64,000 nucleotides of DNA from Alkalihalophilus marmarensis DSM 21297 (lineage in GTDB: Bacteria > Bacillota > Bacilli > Bacillales > Bacillaceae_D): positions 17,904 to 81,903 of the forward strand of contig NZ_ATAE01000067.1 of the NCBI RefSeq assembly GCF_000474275.2, given 5' to 3'. The notes beneath the pieces were generated by a model. The model searched no databases and was not told where the DNA came from. It saw only the letters and a program-made list of their open reading frames with translations. The position numbers and the translations under genes were made by a program. Numbering within the stretch: position 1 is the first letter of the stretch; each line of letters starts with the position of its first letter. This document shows positions 35,218 to 43,589 of the stretch, one piece after another.

Positions 35218-35543
35218 TTGCTTTGCCAAACGAAGCAACAAACGCTTCTACTTGTCAAAGCTCCACCCTCCTTAGACCTAAACAGCCAATTCAGCTTTTC
35301 CTCTTGTCTAGCTTCGACTCCTTGCCTTGCGGGTAAAAACGGTGCATCGTATGAAGACAAAAAGCGTCTTCATATCGCTCCCCTTTATTTTACCGCAAGC
35401 CAGCCCAGTCGCCTCAGCTTTTCCTACTGTCTAGCTTCATGATTCAGGTAATCGGTGCCTTCACTTTGCCAAACGAAGCAAAAAGCGCTTCTCATTGTCA
35501 AAGCTCCAGCCCCCTCATACCTAAACGAATCATTCAGCTTTTC
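35218..35543 (-). repeat. Stop-codon-abutting dispersed repeat, compound copy b
   Basis: On the minus strand it begins inside the stop codon of the ABC ATPase (TAGGAAAAGC), in the same way as the copy after pdaA. It contains two versions of a block GAAAAGCTGAAT...GGAGCTTTGACAA...GAAGCG..CTTCGTTTGGCAAAG (about 35545-35455 and 35310-35218) flanking a middle part with TGCGGTAAAATAA, a GAAGAC..GTCTTC hairpin and TTTTTACCCGCAAGGCAAGGAG that matches 24917-25080. Confidence 0.75.
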
Positions 35544-36266
35544 CTACAACACCTTGCTTAGAAATGCTTTTAGTCTTGGATGTTGGGGGTCATCGAATAT
35601 TTGGGTCGGTTCTCCTTCTTCCATGAAAATTCCTTCATCAATGAAAAAGACTCGGTCGCTGACTTCTTTGGCGAAGCCCATTTCGTGAGTGACAACTACC
35701 ATTGTCATTCCTTCTTCGGCAAGCTCTTTCATAACCTCAAGCACTTCTCCAACAAGTTCTGGATCGAGTGCAGAGGTAGGTTCATCGAATAACATAATTT
35801 TTGGGTTCATCGCTAGGGCGCGGGCAATCGCGACTCGCTGTTTTTGACCCCCAGACAGGCTGTTTGGATAGACGTTGGCTTTTTCTCCTAATCCAACTTT
35901 GTCTAATAAAGGCTTAGCTGCGCGCTCTGCTTCAGCTTTTGAGAGGCCTTTTACTTTGATAGGAGCAAGGGTTACATTATCAAGCACCGACATATGCGGG
36001 AACAGATTAAAGTGCTGAAACACCATCCCTACTCTAGACCTGACATCGTTAATGTTTACTTTTGGGTCGATTAAATTGCTGCCATCAACGATAACATCGC
36101 CTGAGGTCACGTCTTCTAACAAATTTAAACACCGTAAGAACGTACTTTTACCAGAACCAGAAGGGCCAATGACACAGACCACTTCTTTTTCATGAATTTC
36201 TGTAGTGATCCCTTTCAATACTTCTGTTTCTCCAAATGATTTACGTAGATCTTTTACTTGAATCAT
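35544..36266 (-). CDS. Polar amino acid ABC transporter, ATPase
   Basis: 240 residues. Walker [10 protein letters not shown] (about 33-41), signature [15 protein letters not shown], Walker [15 protein letters not shown] and the switch histidine in VVTHEMGFA. The sequence is typical of GlnQ/ArtM-type subunits that energise uptake of glutamine, arginine or cystine. Its start overlaps the permease stop by one base (TGATG), so translation is coupled. A dispersed repeat begins in its stop codon. Confidence 0.92.
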   Translation of the reverse strand: MIQVKDLRKSFGETEVLKGITTEIHEKEVVCVIGPSGSGKSTFLRCLNLLEDVTSGDVIVDGSNLIDPKVNINDVRSRVGMVFQHFNLFPHMSVLDNVTLAPIKVKGLSKAEAERAAKPLLDKVGLGEKANVYPNSLSGGQKQRVAIARALAMNPKIMLFDEPTSALDPELVGEVLEVMKELAEEGMTMVVVTHEMGFAKEVSDRVFFIDEGIFMEEGEPTQIFDDPQHPRLKAFLSKVL

Positions 36267-36937
36267 CAGCGGTCTAACCTCCGTTCAACTCGACGTAAAA
36301 ACACACTCGCTGGAATGGTAATCATTAAATAGAGCACACATACCATTAAATAAGGTTCAAAATATGTAAAGGTTGCTGAGGCATATTGTCTGCCTTGGTA
36401 TAATAATTCTCCCACTGCAATAACAGAGAAGAGGGATGTATCTTTTAAACTGATAATAAATTGATTTCCAAGCGGTGGAATCATTCGTCTTAACGCCTGG
36501 GGCCAAATAATATAGCGCATCGTTTGAGAAGCGGATAATCCAAGAGAGCGGCCTGCTTCACGCTGGCCTTTTTCAATGGACTCAACAGAACCACGCACAA
36601 TTTCTGCAATATATGCTCCCGCATTTAAAGCGATCGCAATAATAGAGGCAGTAACTTTATCTAGTGTAATCCCGAGCAAATCTGGAAAACCGAAATAGAT
36701 AAATAAAATTTGCACTAGGATGGGAGTGCCTCGAATAACCTCAACATACACCGTAGCAAGTCCATAAATAAATTTGTTTTTAGATACTCTGGCAAGTCCT
36801 ACAAAGGCTCCGATGACAAAACCAATTGCAACACCAACTAGAGTGATAAGCAATGTTAATTGGAGTCCTTTAAGCAAATAAGGAAGGACATTCATATAAT
36901 GAGGACTGATGAATGCGAATGTAGTCAACGTTCTCAC
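36266..36937 (-). CDS. Polar amino acid ABC transporter, permease
   Basis: 223 residues of the HisM/GlnP family: about five transmembrane helices and the EAA loop for ATPase contact ([30 protein letters not shown]). Encoded between the binding protein and the ATPase; a single permease gene suggests a homodimer. The 85-bp gap to the upstream binding-protein gene contains a terminator-like hairpin that should lower its expression relative to the binding protein. Confidence 0.92.
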   Translation of the reverse strand: MRTLTTFAFISPHYMNVLPYLLKGLQLTLLITLVGVAIGFVIGAFVGLARVSKNKFIYGLATVYVEVIRGTPILVQILFIYFGFPDLLGITLDKVTASIIAIALNAGAYIAEIVRGSVESIEKGQREAGRSLGLSASQTMRYIIWPQALRRMIPPLGNQFIISLKDTSLFSVIAVGELLYQGRQYASATFTYFEPYLMVCVLYLMITIPASVFLRRVERRLDR

Positions 36938-36977
36938 CTCAATTTAATTTTTTTCAGCTATTATTTGATAGATTAGA

Positions 36978-37010
36978 AGAAAAATGGCGTGACACGCAGT
37001 TGTCACGCCA
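36978..37010 (-). terminator. Intra-operon terminator-like hairpin
   Basis: TGGCGTGACA/TGTCACGCCA perfect 10-bp stem, followed on the minus strand by TTTTTCTTC. It stands between the binding-protein gene and its permease, so it probably stops part of the transcripts and leaves the binding protein in excess. Confidence 0.75.
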
Positions 37011-37022
37011 CTTCGATCTTAC

Positions 37023-37829
37023 TTACATTCCATCAGGACGCTCGCCGAACCATTTTTCATATAGATCAGCATAAGTTCCGTTTTCTTTTAATGTCGTTAA
37101 GGCTTCATCTGCAATATCACGAAGCTCTGAACCTTTAGGGAAAGCAATACCATATTCTTCACCAGTCAGCGCCTCACCAACTGTTTTTAACTGGCCTCCG
37201 CCTTCTGTTGATGCATAATACTGAACGTTTGGAATGTCATAGATTACAGCATCAGCACGCCCCTGAATAACATTCTGGTATGCTTCTGTAATTTGAGGAA
37301 ATGCTTCTGGCGTTCCTCCCGTATTTTCACGGATGTACGTTTCACTTGTAGAGCCTGTACGAGTGGCTACTACTTTTCCGTCTAAGTCATCAACAGAGTT
37401 GATTTCATCATTGTCCGCGTGAACGGCAACAATTAATCCGGCATCATAGTATGGCTGAGAGAAGTCGATATTCTCTTTACGCTCTTCTGTAATGGTCATA
37501 CCTGCAATCCCAATATCAAAGCGTCCAGAACCAATTCCTGCTACGATTCCATCAAACTCCATCGCTTCAAATTCAATATCAAAACCTGCTTCTTCTGCAA
37601 TAGCTGTCATTAGATCAATGTCAAACCCAACAAGTTCCCCAGTCTCTTCATCTAAAAACTCAAAAGGGACATAGGCATTATCTGTTGCTACAACGTAAGA
37701 TTCTCTTTCTCCGTCTTCAGCCGCTGCACCGTTATCAGCCTCACTGCTCGTGTCCTCTGAGCCACAGGCAGTAGCCACAAGGAGCAGTCCGCCAAATACT
37801 ACTGATTTCCAATAACTTTTCTTCATCAA
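37023..37829 (-). CDS. Polar amino acid ABC transporter, substrate-binding lipoprotein
   Basis: 268 residues. Lipoprotein signal peptide with lipid-anchored Cys22 (VATAC), an acidic linker rich in Glu/Asp/Ser, then a type-3 (SBP_bac_3) periplasmic binding fold starting YVVATDNAYVPFEF, with GFDIDLMTAIAEEAGF. It would deliver a polar amino acid to the permease on the outer face of the membrane. The very acidic surface suits a high-salt or high-pH habitat (inference). First gene of a three-gene operon. Confidence 0.92.
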   Translation of the reverse strand: MMKKSYWKSVVFGGLLLVATACGSEDTSSEADNGAAAEDGERESYVVATDNAYVPFEFLDEETGELVGFDIDLMTAIAEEAGFDIEFEAMEFDGIVAGIGSGRFDIGIAGMTITEERKENIDFSQPYYDAGLIVAVHADNDEINSVDDLDGKVVATRTGSTSETYIRENTGGTPEAFPQITEAYQNVIQGRADAVIYDIPNVQYYASTEGGGQLKTVGEALTGEEYGIAFPKGSELRDIADEALTTLKENGTYADLYEKWFGERPDGM

Positions 37830-37996
37830 ATTCCCCCTTTTTTATTTAGAAGAGCCGTATGTAAATAATTCAAGGGCTCTACATTACAGAATTATAACAT
37901 AAAATAAAATTTTCTGAAAATAATATGTGAACTTATAGTAGAATATGGGAGTAAACTGATTCCCTTAATAAAAAGCAAAGATAGAAAACAACCATT

Positions 37997-38019
37997 CTCT
38001 TTTCAAGAGGGGAAAAGAG
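37997..38019. other. Perfect hairpin upstream of the 98-residue gene
   Basis: CTCTTTTC/GAAAAGAG, 8 bp with a 7-base loop, within the 307-base divergent region between the binding-protein gene and the next plus-strand gene. No T-run follows. The rest of this region is AT-rich with no gene that I can support. Confidence 0.45.
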
Positions 38020-38136
38020 CTGTTATATTTAATAATGTGAAAAAGTATGGTTTATTTATACATAAGCGGGGAAGGGGTAAAGGGATAGTTCTGTTCGTTT
38101 GATTTAAGATAATCGTAGTGAAAAGGGGGAGCTATT

Positions 38137-38433
38137 ATGAATGTATATAAAGCTCATATTGTTCATCCACATACTCAAATTCCTCTAATTGCTTATTTTA
38201 ATGAGCGAGATGGCTATGTTACATTTGAAAAAGATGAAGCAGTATTAAATATTCTTTATGAATTAAAAAATGATCTCGAACAAGACAAATACTTTCAAGT
38301 AAATCTAGAACAGGCATCTAATATCTGTCTTACCCAATACCCAGTAGAAGACCTATCTGAAGCCGTGCTTTTTGTAACTAAATTAGGGTTAAGTGCAGAC
38401 GATGTTGAGTTCAAGCAAATGATCCTTCATTAG
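38137..38433 (+). CDS. Hypothetical 98-residue protein
   Basis: Soluble, no membrane segment or cysteine cluster. It begins MNVYKAHIVHPHTQIPLIAY and contains alternating strand- and helix-like parts (VTFEKDEAVLNILYELKNDLEQ). AAAGGGGGAG lies seven bases before the ATG, and a strong terminator follows, so it is a real single-gene unit. I recognise no family. Position between an amino-acid importer and the ectoine operon gives no firm hint. Confidence 0.65.
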   Translation: MNVYKAHIVHPHTQIPLIAYFNERDGYVTFEKDEAVLNILYELKNDLEQDKYFQVNLEQASNICLTQYPVEDLSEAVLFVTKLGLSADDVEFKQMILH

Positions 38434-38437
38434 ACAG

Positions 38438-38486
38438 AAAAAGAGGCTGGGACAATCAATTAAACACTTCTGTCCCAGCCTTTTTG
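38438..38486. terminator. Bidirectional terminator
   Basis: GGCTGGGACA (38445-38454) pairs with TGTCCCAGCC (38471-38480), flanked by A-rich and T-rich tracts; it separates the hypothetical gene from convergent ectC. Confidence 0.85.
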
Positions 38487-38497
38487 TGCTTCAACAT

Positions 38498-38887
38498 TTA
38501 TTCGTCATCAACTACTGGATATACACCATTTTCATCATGTGTTTCGTTTCCTGTTATAGGAGGGTTGAATACACATACCATGCGCATATCTGTCTTTGCA
38601 CGAAGAAGGTGCTCATCATTTTCATCTAACGCATAGATCTCATCTTTTTTGATCGGCCAAACTTTATTATCTTTAAGCGTTTCTACTTCTCCTTCACCTT
38701 CAATGCAGTAGACCGCTTCTAGGTGGTTTTGATACCAAATATGAGTTTCTGTACCTGCTTTAATAACCGTATCATGGACAGAATACCCCATGCCATCTTT
38801 CTTCAAAAGCAGACGGCGGCTCGTCCAGTTTTCACCTTTTACTTCTTGATCTGATCCGATAATGTCTTTAAGAGCTACTACTTTCAT
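38498..38887 (-). CDS. ectC: L-ectoine synthase
   Basis: 129-residue cupin, the standard EctC length. It starts [21 protein letters not shown], with metal and substrate residues in [19 protein letters not shown]. It closes the ring of N-gamma-acetyl-diaminobutyrate to give ectoine, the cytoplasmic compatible solute. Last gene of ectABC; the 89-bp gap to ectB holds a weak hairpin (AGGGAG/CTCCCT, 38941-38961) and a GGAGG site. No ectD hydroxylase is visible downstream. Confidence 0.95.
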   Translation of the reverse strand: MKVVALKDIIGSDQEVKGENWTSRRLLLKKDGMGYSVHDTVIKAGTETHIWYQNHLEAVYCIEGEGEVETLKDNKVWPIKKDEIYALDENDEHLLRAKTDMRMVCVFNPPITGNETHDENGVYPVVDDE

Positions 38888-38976
38888 GTTTGATTACCTC
38901 CGAATTTAGTATGATTATCGTGTTGAAATAATAAGGGAAGAGGGAGCAGTCAGGACTCCCTCATAATTGTGCGTCC

Positions 38977-40260
38977 TTAGTTAGCAACAGGCTCAGCTGC
39001 TTCAAGAGCTGTTTTAACACTTGCTTCAATGATTTCAAAGCCAGCCTCAAGACCTGCATCATCAATAATTAATGGTGGGAAGAGCTTGAATACCTCATCT
39101 TTTGGTCCTGATGTTTCCATAATTAAACCGCGATTAAATGCTTCGGCAGCGATCTTTTCAGATAACCCTTCCACTTCAGATCCAATACCAACCATATAGC
39201 CGCGTCCACGTACTTCGCCTTTTACTTCAGGGTACTTCTCTACAATACTTTCTAAGAAAGAGTAAATACGCTCAGAACGCTTTTGAATGTTGTGTTCAAA
39301 TTCAGGATCCTTCCAGAATTCTAATGCAGCAGTTGCTGTGACGAATGCATGGTTGTTTCCGCGGAAGGTACCATTATGTTCACCTGGTGCCCAAATGTCT
39401 AAGTCTGGACGAATAAGAGTGATAGCAAGAGGTAGACCATAACCGCCGATTGATTTAGACATACATACGATGTCTGGTTTAATCCCTGCTTTTTCAAAGC
39501 TGAAGAACGTACCCGTACGGCCGACACCAGCTTGAACATCGTCGACAATGAGTAAAATGCCCCAACGCTTACAAATCGCTTCGATTCGTTGTAACCACTC
39601 GAAACTTGCAGCATTAATACCGCCTTCACCTTGGACTGTCTCGAGAATCATCGCAGCAGGAATGTCCACTCCACTGCCGCCATCCTCTAGGAAGCGTTCG
39701 AGATACTCCAGAGTGTCGAGGCCTTCGTTTACAAAGCTGTCGTATGGCATTGTTACTACATTTTGTAATGGTATTCCAGCACCTTTACGTTTAAAGGCGT
39801 TACCAGTTACCGAAAGTGAACCAATTGTCATGCCGTGGAATCCGTTAGTGAAACTAATAATATCTGTGCGGCCCGTGACCTTACGAGCAAGCTTTAGGGC
39901 ACTCTCAACTGTATTCGTACCAGTCGGTCCTGGGAACATGACTTTGTATTCTAAATTACGTGGTTTTAAAATAACTTCATTGAATGTCTCAAGGAACTCG
40001 GCTTTTGGCTGAGTAGCCATATCAAGAGAGTGGGTAATACCGTCACTCATAATATAATTAACCAGCTTTTCTTTCATGCTGTCTTCATTGTGTCCGTAAT
40101 TAAGGGCGCCGGCACCAGAGAAGAAATCTAAATATTCCTTTCCAGCTTCATCCCACATTTTGTACCCTTTTGCTTTAGTGAAGACTGTTGGAAAGCTACG
40201 GCAATAACTTCTTACCTCAGATTCTAATTGAGCGAATATATTCATATCAGTTTGTTTCAT
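38977..40260 (-). CDS. ectB: Diaminobutyrate-2-oxoglutarate aminotransferase
   Basis: 427 residues, class III PLP aminotransferase. The PLP lysine lies in [14 protein letters not shown], and the cofactor-binding Asp in [15 protein letters not shown]. It converts aspartate semialdehyde to L-2,4-diaminobutyrate, the first ectoine-specific step. It is followed by ectC and preceded by ectA; GAGGAGAA lies upstream of the ATG. Length and order match ectABC of halotolerant bacilli. Confidence 0.95.
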   Translation of the reverse strand: MKQTDMNIFAQLESEVRSYCRSFPTVFTKAKGYKMWDEAGKEYLDFFSGAGALNYGHNEDSMKEKLVNYIMSDGITHSLDMATQPKAEFLETFNEVILKPRNLEYKVMFPGPTGTNTVESALKLARKVTGRTDIISFTNGFHGMTIGSLSVTGNAFKRKGAGIPLQNVVTMPYDSFVNEGLDTLEYLERFLEDGGSGVDIPAAMILETVQGEGGINAASFEWLQRIEAICKRWGILLIVDDVQAGVGRTGTFFSFEKAGIKPDIVCMSKSIGGYGLPLAITLIRPDLDIWAPGEHNGTFRGNNHAFVTATAALEFWKDPEFEHNIQKRSERIYSFLESIVEKYPEVKGEVRGRGYMVGIGSEVEGLSEKIAAEAFNRGLIMETSGPKDEVFKLFPPLIIDDAGLEAGFEIIEASVKTALEAAEPVAN

Positions 40261-40358
40261 CGTTACTTTCTCCTCCTTTATATACTTACTACCTTACTAG
40301 GTATGGGTATTTAGTTGGTTCATAGGTTATCACGTGAAACATATTAATAACTTTTAAG

Positions 40359-40877
40359 TTACCTTAATGGTCCAATTCGAAACGTTAATTCTTTTTCATG
40401 GTTATCTCCAGGGAATAATTCTTCGGGAAAACACTCAAGGATTTCACACTCTGTGTTGTGATCACGTGCTAACCTTTTGAACAAGGATTGTGACGCTTTG
40501 TTGGATGGGGTGACTGTAGCCTCTACATATTGAACGTCCTTACAACCATCTCTTTTTACTAATTCGTTTAGCATTTGAGAGGCAAGGCCCCGTCCTCGCT
40601 GTGAGGTATCCACTCCAATTTGCCACACAAAAACGACATCTGGTTTTGTGGGAGGGATGAAAGCGGTGATGAAACCAACGACACGATCTTCATCTTTTGC
40701 AACGACACATGTTTCTGCAAAAAATTCGCACATCATAATGTACTTGTAAGCAGAATTTTGATCCAATGTAGAATGATTAACTAATTCCCACATTGCTGCC
40801 CCATCATTAACAGTTGGTTTCAATAGGTTAATATCAGTTACATTTTTAGCAGTTGCAGTTGCTTGTTGACTAGTAAT
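40359..40877 (-). CDS. ectA: Diaminobutyrate acetyltransferase, probable ATT start
   Basis: GNAT-fold enzyme that acetylates diaminobutyrate, second step of ectoine synthesis. The acetyl-CoA loop is QRGRGLASQML, and substrate-site residues lie in NSAYKYIMMCEFF. The only conventional in-frame start is TTG 40823, which has no binding site and would cut the first beta strand. An ATT codon at 40877 has a perfect AAGGAGGA seven bases upstream and gives 172 residues, a normal EctA length. I therefore place the start there. A sigma-A promoter lies 50 bp upstream. Confidence 0.88.
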   Translation of the reverse strand: MTSQQATATAKNVTDINLLKPTVNDGAAMWELVNHSTLDQNSAYKYIMMCEFFAETCVVAKDEDRVVGFITAFIPPTKPDVVFVWQIGVDTSQRGRGLASQMLNELVKRDGCKDVQYVEATVTPSNKASQSLFKRLARDHNTECEILECFPEELFPGDNHEKELTFRIGPLR

Positions 40878-40928
40878 GTCAGTTTCCTCCTTAACATTTT
40901 TCTTTTGATCGTCGTTATTACGTATTTA

Positions 40929-40957
40929 ATCATATGATGATGCGTGGATGATCGCAA
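40929..40957 (-). promoter_or_regulatory. Promoter of ectABC
   Basis: On the minus strand TTGCGA (40957-40952), a 17-bp spacer and TATGAT (40934-40929) form a sigma-A-type promoter about 50 bp before the proposed ectA start. Confidence 0.55.
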
Positions 40958-41153
40958 ACTAGCTTAACAAGGATTATCACGCTTATATAGGGCTTAGATG
41001 GGGTGAAGGTAGGTAAGGGCGGTGATTGTTTTAAATGCTTCAGTATCGTTAAGTATTCTAACAAATCGATAAAATCAAACAATCAGAAAAATCTAGTATT
41101 AAAGTTATATAACCCTTATCTAGCATAGGGTTTGACTGATATGTAGGACCTAT

Positions 41154-41196
41154 AAAAAAACACACAACAGGCGAAGGGCCGATTGTGTGTTTTTTG
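41154..41196 (-). terminator. Terminator of the gamma-SASP gene
   Basis: AAAAACACACAA/TTGTGTGTTTTT stem with T-run on the minus strand, seven bases after the stop. Confidence 0.8.
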
Positions 41197-41202
41197 TAAA
41201 GA

Positions 41203-41367
41203 TTATTGTTGGTTTTTCTTTTGACGCTTTCCAGCAGCTTTTTGCTGTTGTTGACGAGCTTGTTCAGCACTTGAACCTTCAGCAAATTCGTTCGCAAATT
41301 CTGCTTGGTGTTGTTGTTGCTGTTGCTGCATTGCTTGTTGTTGCTTATTACGATTCTTCTTTGCCAT
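41203..41367 (-). CDS. Gamma-type small acid-soluble spore protein
   Basis: 54 residues, starting MAKKNRNKQQQ, extremely rich in Gln. It carries the gamma-SASP repeat core EFANEFAEGSSAEQARQQQQ, where the germination protease would cut in the E-F-A segment. Gamma-SASPs are amino-acid stores of the spore and do not bind DNA. AGGGGGAA lies upstream; CATACTA, the -10 form used by the forespore sigma factor G, lies about 45 bp upstream of the start without a good -35. This is a second gamma-type gene besides sspE at 53083. Confidence 0.82.
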   Translation of the reverse strand: MAKKNRNKQQQAMQQQQQQHQAEFANEFAEGSSAEQARQQQQKAAGKRQKKNQQ

Positions 41368-41456
41368 GATTCATTCCCCCTGTAGGTAAATGTCAGATAA
41401 GCAAGTGATATGCTTATCTACCTATAGTATGGATGGAACGAAAGGTACTATAAGTG

Positions 41457-41579
41457 TTAGCTTTTGGCAGGACGTCTTGCTGCACGGTCTGCAGCTCTGA
41501 ATTCAGAAGCAAAACGAACTTCTTGTGCTTTGCGTAATGTACTTCGTTCTTCTGTTGCGTGACGTTTTTTACTCTCCAT
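41457..41579 (-). CDS. yfhE: YfhE-family small protein
   Basis: 40 residues. Highly charged, with the core KAQEVRFASEFRAADRAA that matches YfhE (AQEVLYxxEFKxADRAA). GAGGGG lies eight bases before the ATG. Function unknown; B. subtilis yfhE neighbours yfhF and recX, as here. Too short for many gene finders. Confidence 0.75.
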   Translation of the reverse strand: MESKKRHATEERSTLRKAQEVRFASEFRAADRAARRPAKS

Positions 41580-41642
41580 ATTTACCCCTCACTTTCACTT
41601 ATGAATAGTCTTAGTGTAGGCAAATAATAGAAAAATAATCCA

Positions 41643-42230
41643 CTACGCTTCTTTTGCTTCAAATGGTTGAGAGTATGGTTGAGAAAATGGTTGAGATTGC
41701 TCAAGCTCTTGTCTCATTAAGTGCAGGTGATACTGATCTTTTTCAATTTGAAACAAGTCATATACTTCTTGGTCTTTATTAATTTGTTGATACACATCTG
41801 GTCTAATTTCATTTGCTAACGTACAATACGGAAGCTTTGTTGCAGCTTTGATTGAACGGATATTTTCTTTTCTAATGCGCATAAATACCGTTTGAATCTC
41901 AAGTTGAAAAAATAATTCACTAAAAAAGGCATCTTTGGCTGCTTGATTGTAGCCTTTGCCAAAATAAGGTTTGCCAATCCATGTACCTAAAAACCCGCTA
42001 TGATCGTGAACATCAAACAAGTTAATCGTTCCAATCGGCTCGCCCCACTCATCGACGATCGTTCTGGATATGAGTTCGCCGCGTTCTTCAGCTTCAATGG
42101 TTTGTTTTGTTAAGAAAGCAAACTCATCATAAGATGAAGCTTTATGACGAACATATGGAAAAACAGCCGGGTCCACCATCAGTTCGAACAAAGCATGAGA
42201 ATCAGCGACGTCTCGTCTCTTTAAAATCAC
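41643..42230 (-). CDS. GNAT-family acetyltransferase (RimJ/RimL type)
   Basis: 195 residues from GTG 42230, which is preceded by AAAGGAGGG six bases away; the longer frame to ATG 42251 would start inside that site. The acetyl-CoA motif appears as WIGKPYFGKGYNQAAKDAF, and the first part (FPYVRHKASSYDEF) is like RimJ/RimL N-acetyltransferases acting on protein N-termini or small amines. Target unknown. The 130-base leader carries a tRNA-like fold and competing hairpins, the last of which contains the ribosome binding site. Confidence 0.82.
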   Translation of the reverse strand: MILKRRDVADSHALFELMVDPAVFPYVRHKASSYDEFAFLTKQTIEAEERGELISRTIVDEWGEPIGTINLFDVHDHSGFLGTWIGKPYFGKGYNQAAKDAFFSELFFQLEIQTVFMRIRKENIRSIKAATKLPYCTLANEIRPDVYQQINKDQEVYDLFQIEKDQYHLHLMRQELEQSQPFSQPYSQPFEAKEA

Positions 42231-42236
42231 AAAAAA

Positions 42237-42256
42237 CCCTCCTTTTAACATGAGGG
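42237..42256 (-). terminator. Terminator-like hairpin overlapping the RBS of the GNAT gene
   Basis: On the minus strand CCCTC (42256-42252), a 10-base loop and GAGGG (42241-42237) are followed by TTTTTT and then the GTG start. The 3' arm is the Shine-Dalgarno sequence, so the hairpin could stop transcription or hide the ribosome site. The stem is short (5-6 bp). Confidence 0.5.
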
Positions 42257-42258
42257 CA

Positions 42259-42312
42259 GGTGAGTTCTCCCACCCTCGAATTTAATATAATGAAGTATCA
42301 AATTCGGGGTGG
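42259..42312 (-). promoter_or_regulatory. Competing helices in the GNAT leader
   Basis: Minus strand: CCACCCCGAATTT (42312-42300) can pair with AAATTCGAGGGTGG (42283-42269 region) over 13 bp with one bulge. The same GAGGG can instead pair with CCCTC of the following hairpin, or GGTGGG with CTCACC (42274-42259, loop AGAA). These pairings exclude one another, the logic of an attenuator or riboswitch. This is inferred from sequence complementarity only. Confidence 0.5.
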
Positions 42313-42367
42313 GAATCGAACCCACTAGAACCAGTAGAATGGTGGCGCACCAATTGCCTTCCCAAAG
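42301..42367 (-). other. tRNA-like fold in the GNAT leader
   Basis: Minus strand, 67 nt: acceptor-like CTTTGGG (42367-42361) with CCCGAAT (42308-42302; six pairs, one wobble); D-arm-like GGC-AATTGGTGC-GCC including the GG pair; a shortened middle arm (ACCA/TGGT); and a perfect T-arm GTGGG-TTCGATT-CCCAC (42325-42309) matching TTCRANN. The anticodon arm is too short for a functional tRNA. Either a decayed tRNA gene or a regulatory tRNA mimic. Confidence 0.55.
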
Positions 42368-42559
42368 CTTATATAATTGTTTATAAGGTCAAATAACACG
42401 ATATAGTAGCAATACATTAGGTTAAGTGGTGATATGGTGTATATTAAATACGTATTCGCGTGTATGCTCCTTAATCCTTCTTTATATTAAATGTTTTTTG
42501 TTAAAAAAGATACTGTTTTTTGTAAAAAAATATTGAAGAAATTTTTACAAAAACAAGCA

Positions 42560-43465
42560 CTATTTAAGCAGGTCGCAAAGAGCGGGTTTTAAGTCTCTAA
42601 AATGATACGTGTAGCCTAACTTTTCAGCTTTTGCAGGAAGCACTTTCTGCCCATCTAACACCAGTGTGCTCATTTCGCCTAACGCCATTTTTAAAGCAAA
42701 AGACGGAGCAGGCAGCCAGTGTGGTCTACCTAATACGTCCCCAACCACTTTCCCGAAATCATTCATCTGAAGCGGGTGAGGGGAGGTTACATTTATCGGA
42801 CCCTCTGCGGCTTTTTGTTTTAAAGAGAATAAGATTAAACCGACGACATCATCGATATGAACCCAAGAAAACCACTGCTTACCTGAACCTAATGGACCTC
42901 CTGCAAATAGTTTATAAGGGAGCAGCATTCGATTTAGTGCTCCTTCTTCTTTTGACAAGACAATCCCAAAGCGGGTAAAAACAGTGCGAATGCCAAGCTC
43001 TTGTGCTTTTTGAGCTTCTTTTTCCCATTCAATCACAACATCACTGAGAAAATTGCGTTCAACCGGTGATGACCCTTCAGTGAAGGTTTCTGTTAAAGAG
43101 TTTCCGTAGTAGCCTGTCGCAGAAGCATTGACTAAGACGTCAGGTTTCTTATCTACTTTTTCGAGAATGGAGATCACTTCTTTTGTTGCATCAATTCGGC
43201 TCGATTTAATTCTTTTTTTACGTTCTTCTGTCCACCTGCCCTCACCAATAGACTCACCAGCAAGATTAACAATCGCATCAATGCCTTCTAATTCCTTTTC
43301 CGGGTTGGCCCCTTCACTTAACCACTTTATATAGGTGACAGACGGTTGTTCTGGTTTGTTATCTGGGTTTCTTGTTAAAATGTAAACAGAATGACCTTCT
43401 TTTGTTAAGGCAGAGGTTAATTTAGAACCGATAAATCCAGTCCCACCTGTTACAGCAATTTTCAT
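42560..43465 (-). CDS. yfhF: YfhF, SDR39U1-type epimerase family
   Basis: 301 residues. Extended short-chain dehydrogenase fold with GGTGFIGSKLT at residues 7-17, catalytic YYGNS..(K) region after SATGYYG, and the C-terminal DUF1731-like segment (PSFALKMALGEMS, VLDGQKVLPAKAEKLGY) typical of TIGR01777 proteins related to the cell-division inhibitor SulA annotation. The substrate is unknown. It lies between yfhE and divergent recX, exactly as in B. subtilis. Confidence 0.88.
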   Translation of the reverse strand: MKIAVTGGTGFIGSKLTSALTKEGHSVYILTRNPDNKPEQPSVTYIKWLSEGANPEKELEGIDAIVNLAGESIGEGRWTEERKKRIKSSRIDATKEVISILEKVDKKPDVLVNASATGYYGNSLTETFTEGSSPVERNFLSDVVIEWEKEAQKAQELGIRTVFTRFGIVLSKEEGALNRMLLPYKLFAGGPLGSGKQWFSWVHIDDVVGLILFSLKQKAAEGPINVTSPHPLQMNDFGKVVGDVLGRPHWLPAPSFALKMALGEMSTLVLDGQKVLPAKAEKLGYTYHFRDLKPALCDLLK

Positions 43466-43589
43466 AATGAGCCTCCTAATTTAGATGTTATATAAGACTT
43501 TACCCATTTATAGCTTTAAATAGTCTCACTGATTGGGCTGCTTTCATGATAGTTGAAGCGATGTATGGAAGGGAAGCGAGGAGAACTCA

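Noticed and set aside
35078..35688. Chain of plus-strand frames (65-77 codons)
   Set aside because: They run through array 4, the dispersed repeat and the antisense of the ABC ATPase.
39548..40012. 154-codon plus-strand frame
   Set aside because: Antisense shadow of ectB.
41058..41369. Frames of 79 and 60 codons over the gamma-SASP gene
   Set aside because: Antisense or overlapping shadows; the minus-strand 54-codon frame has SASP sequence and a ribosome site.
42301..42367. Functional tRNA gene
   Set aside because: The T-arm is perfect but the anticodon arm and variable loop are about five bases short and the acceptor has a mismatch, so no usable anticodon loop can be formed.
42228..42420. 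T-box riboswitch
   Set aside because: AGGGTGG is present, but the ACCGCG half, stem I motifs and a tRNA- or amino-acid-related target gene are lacking.
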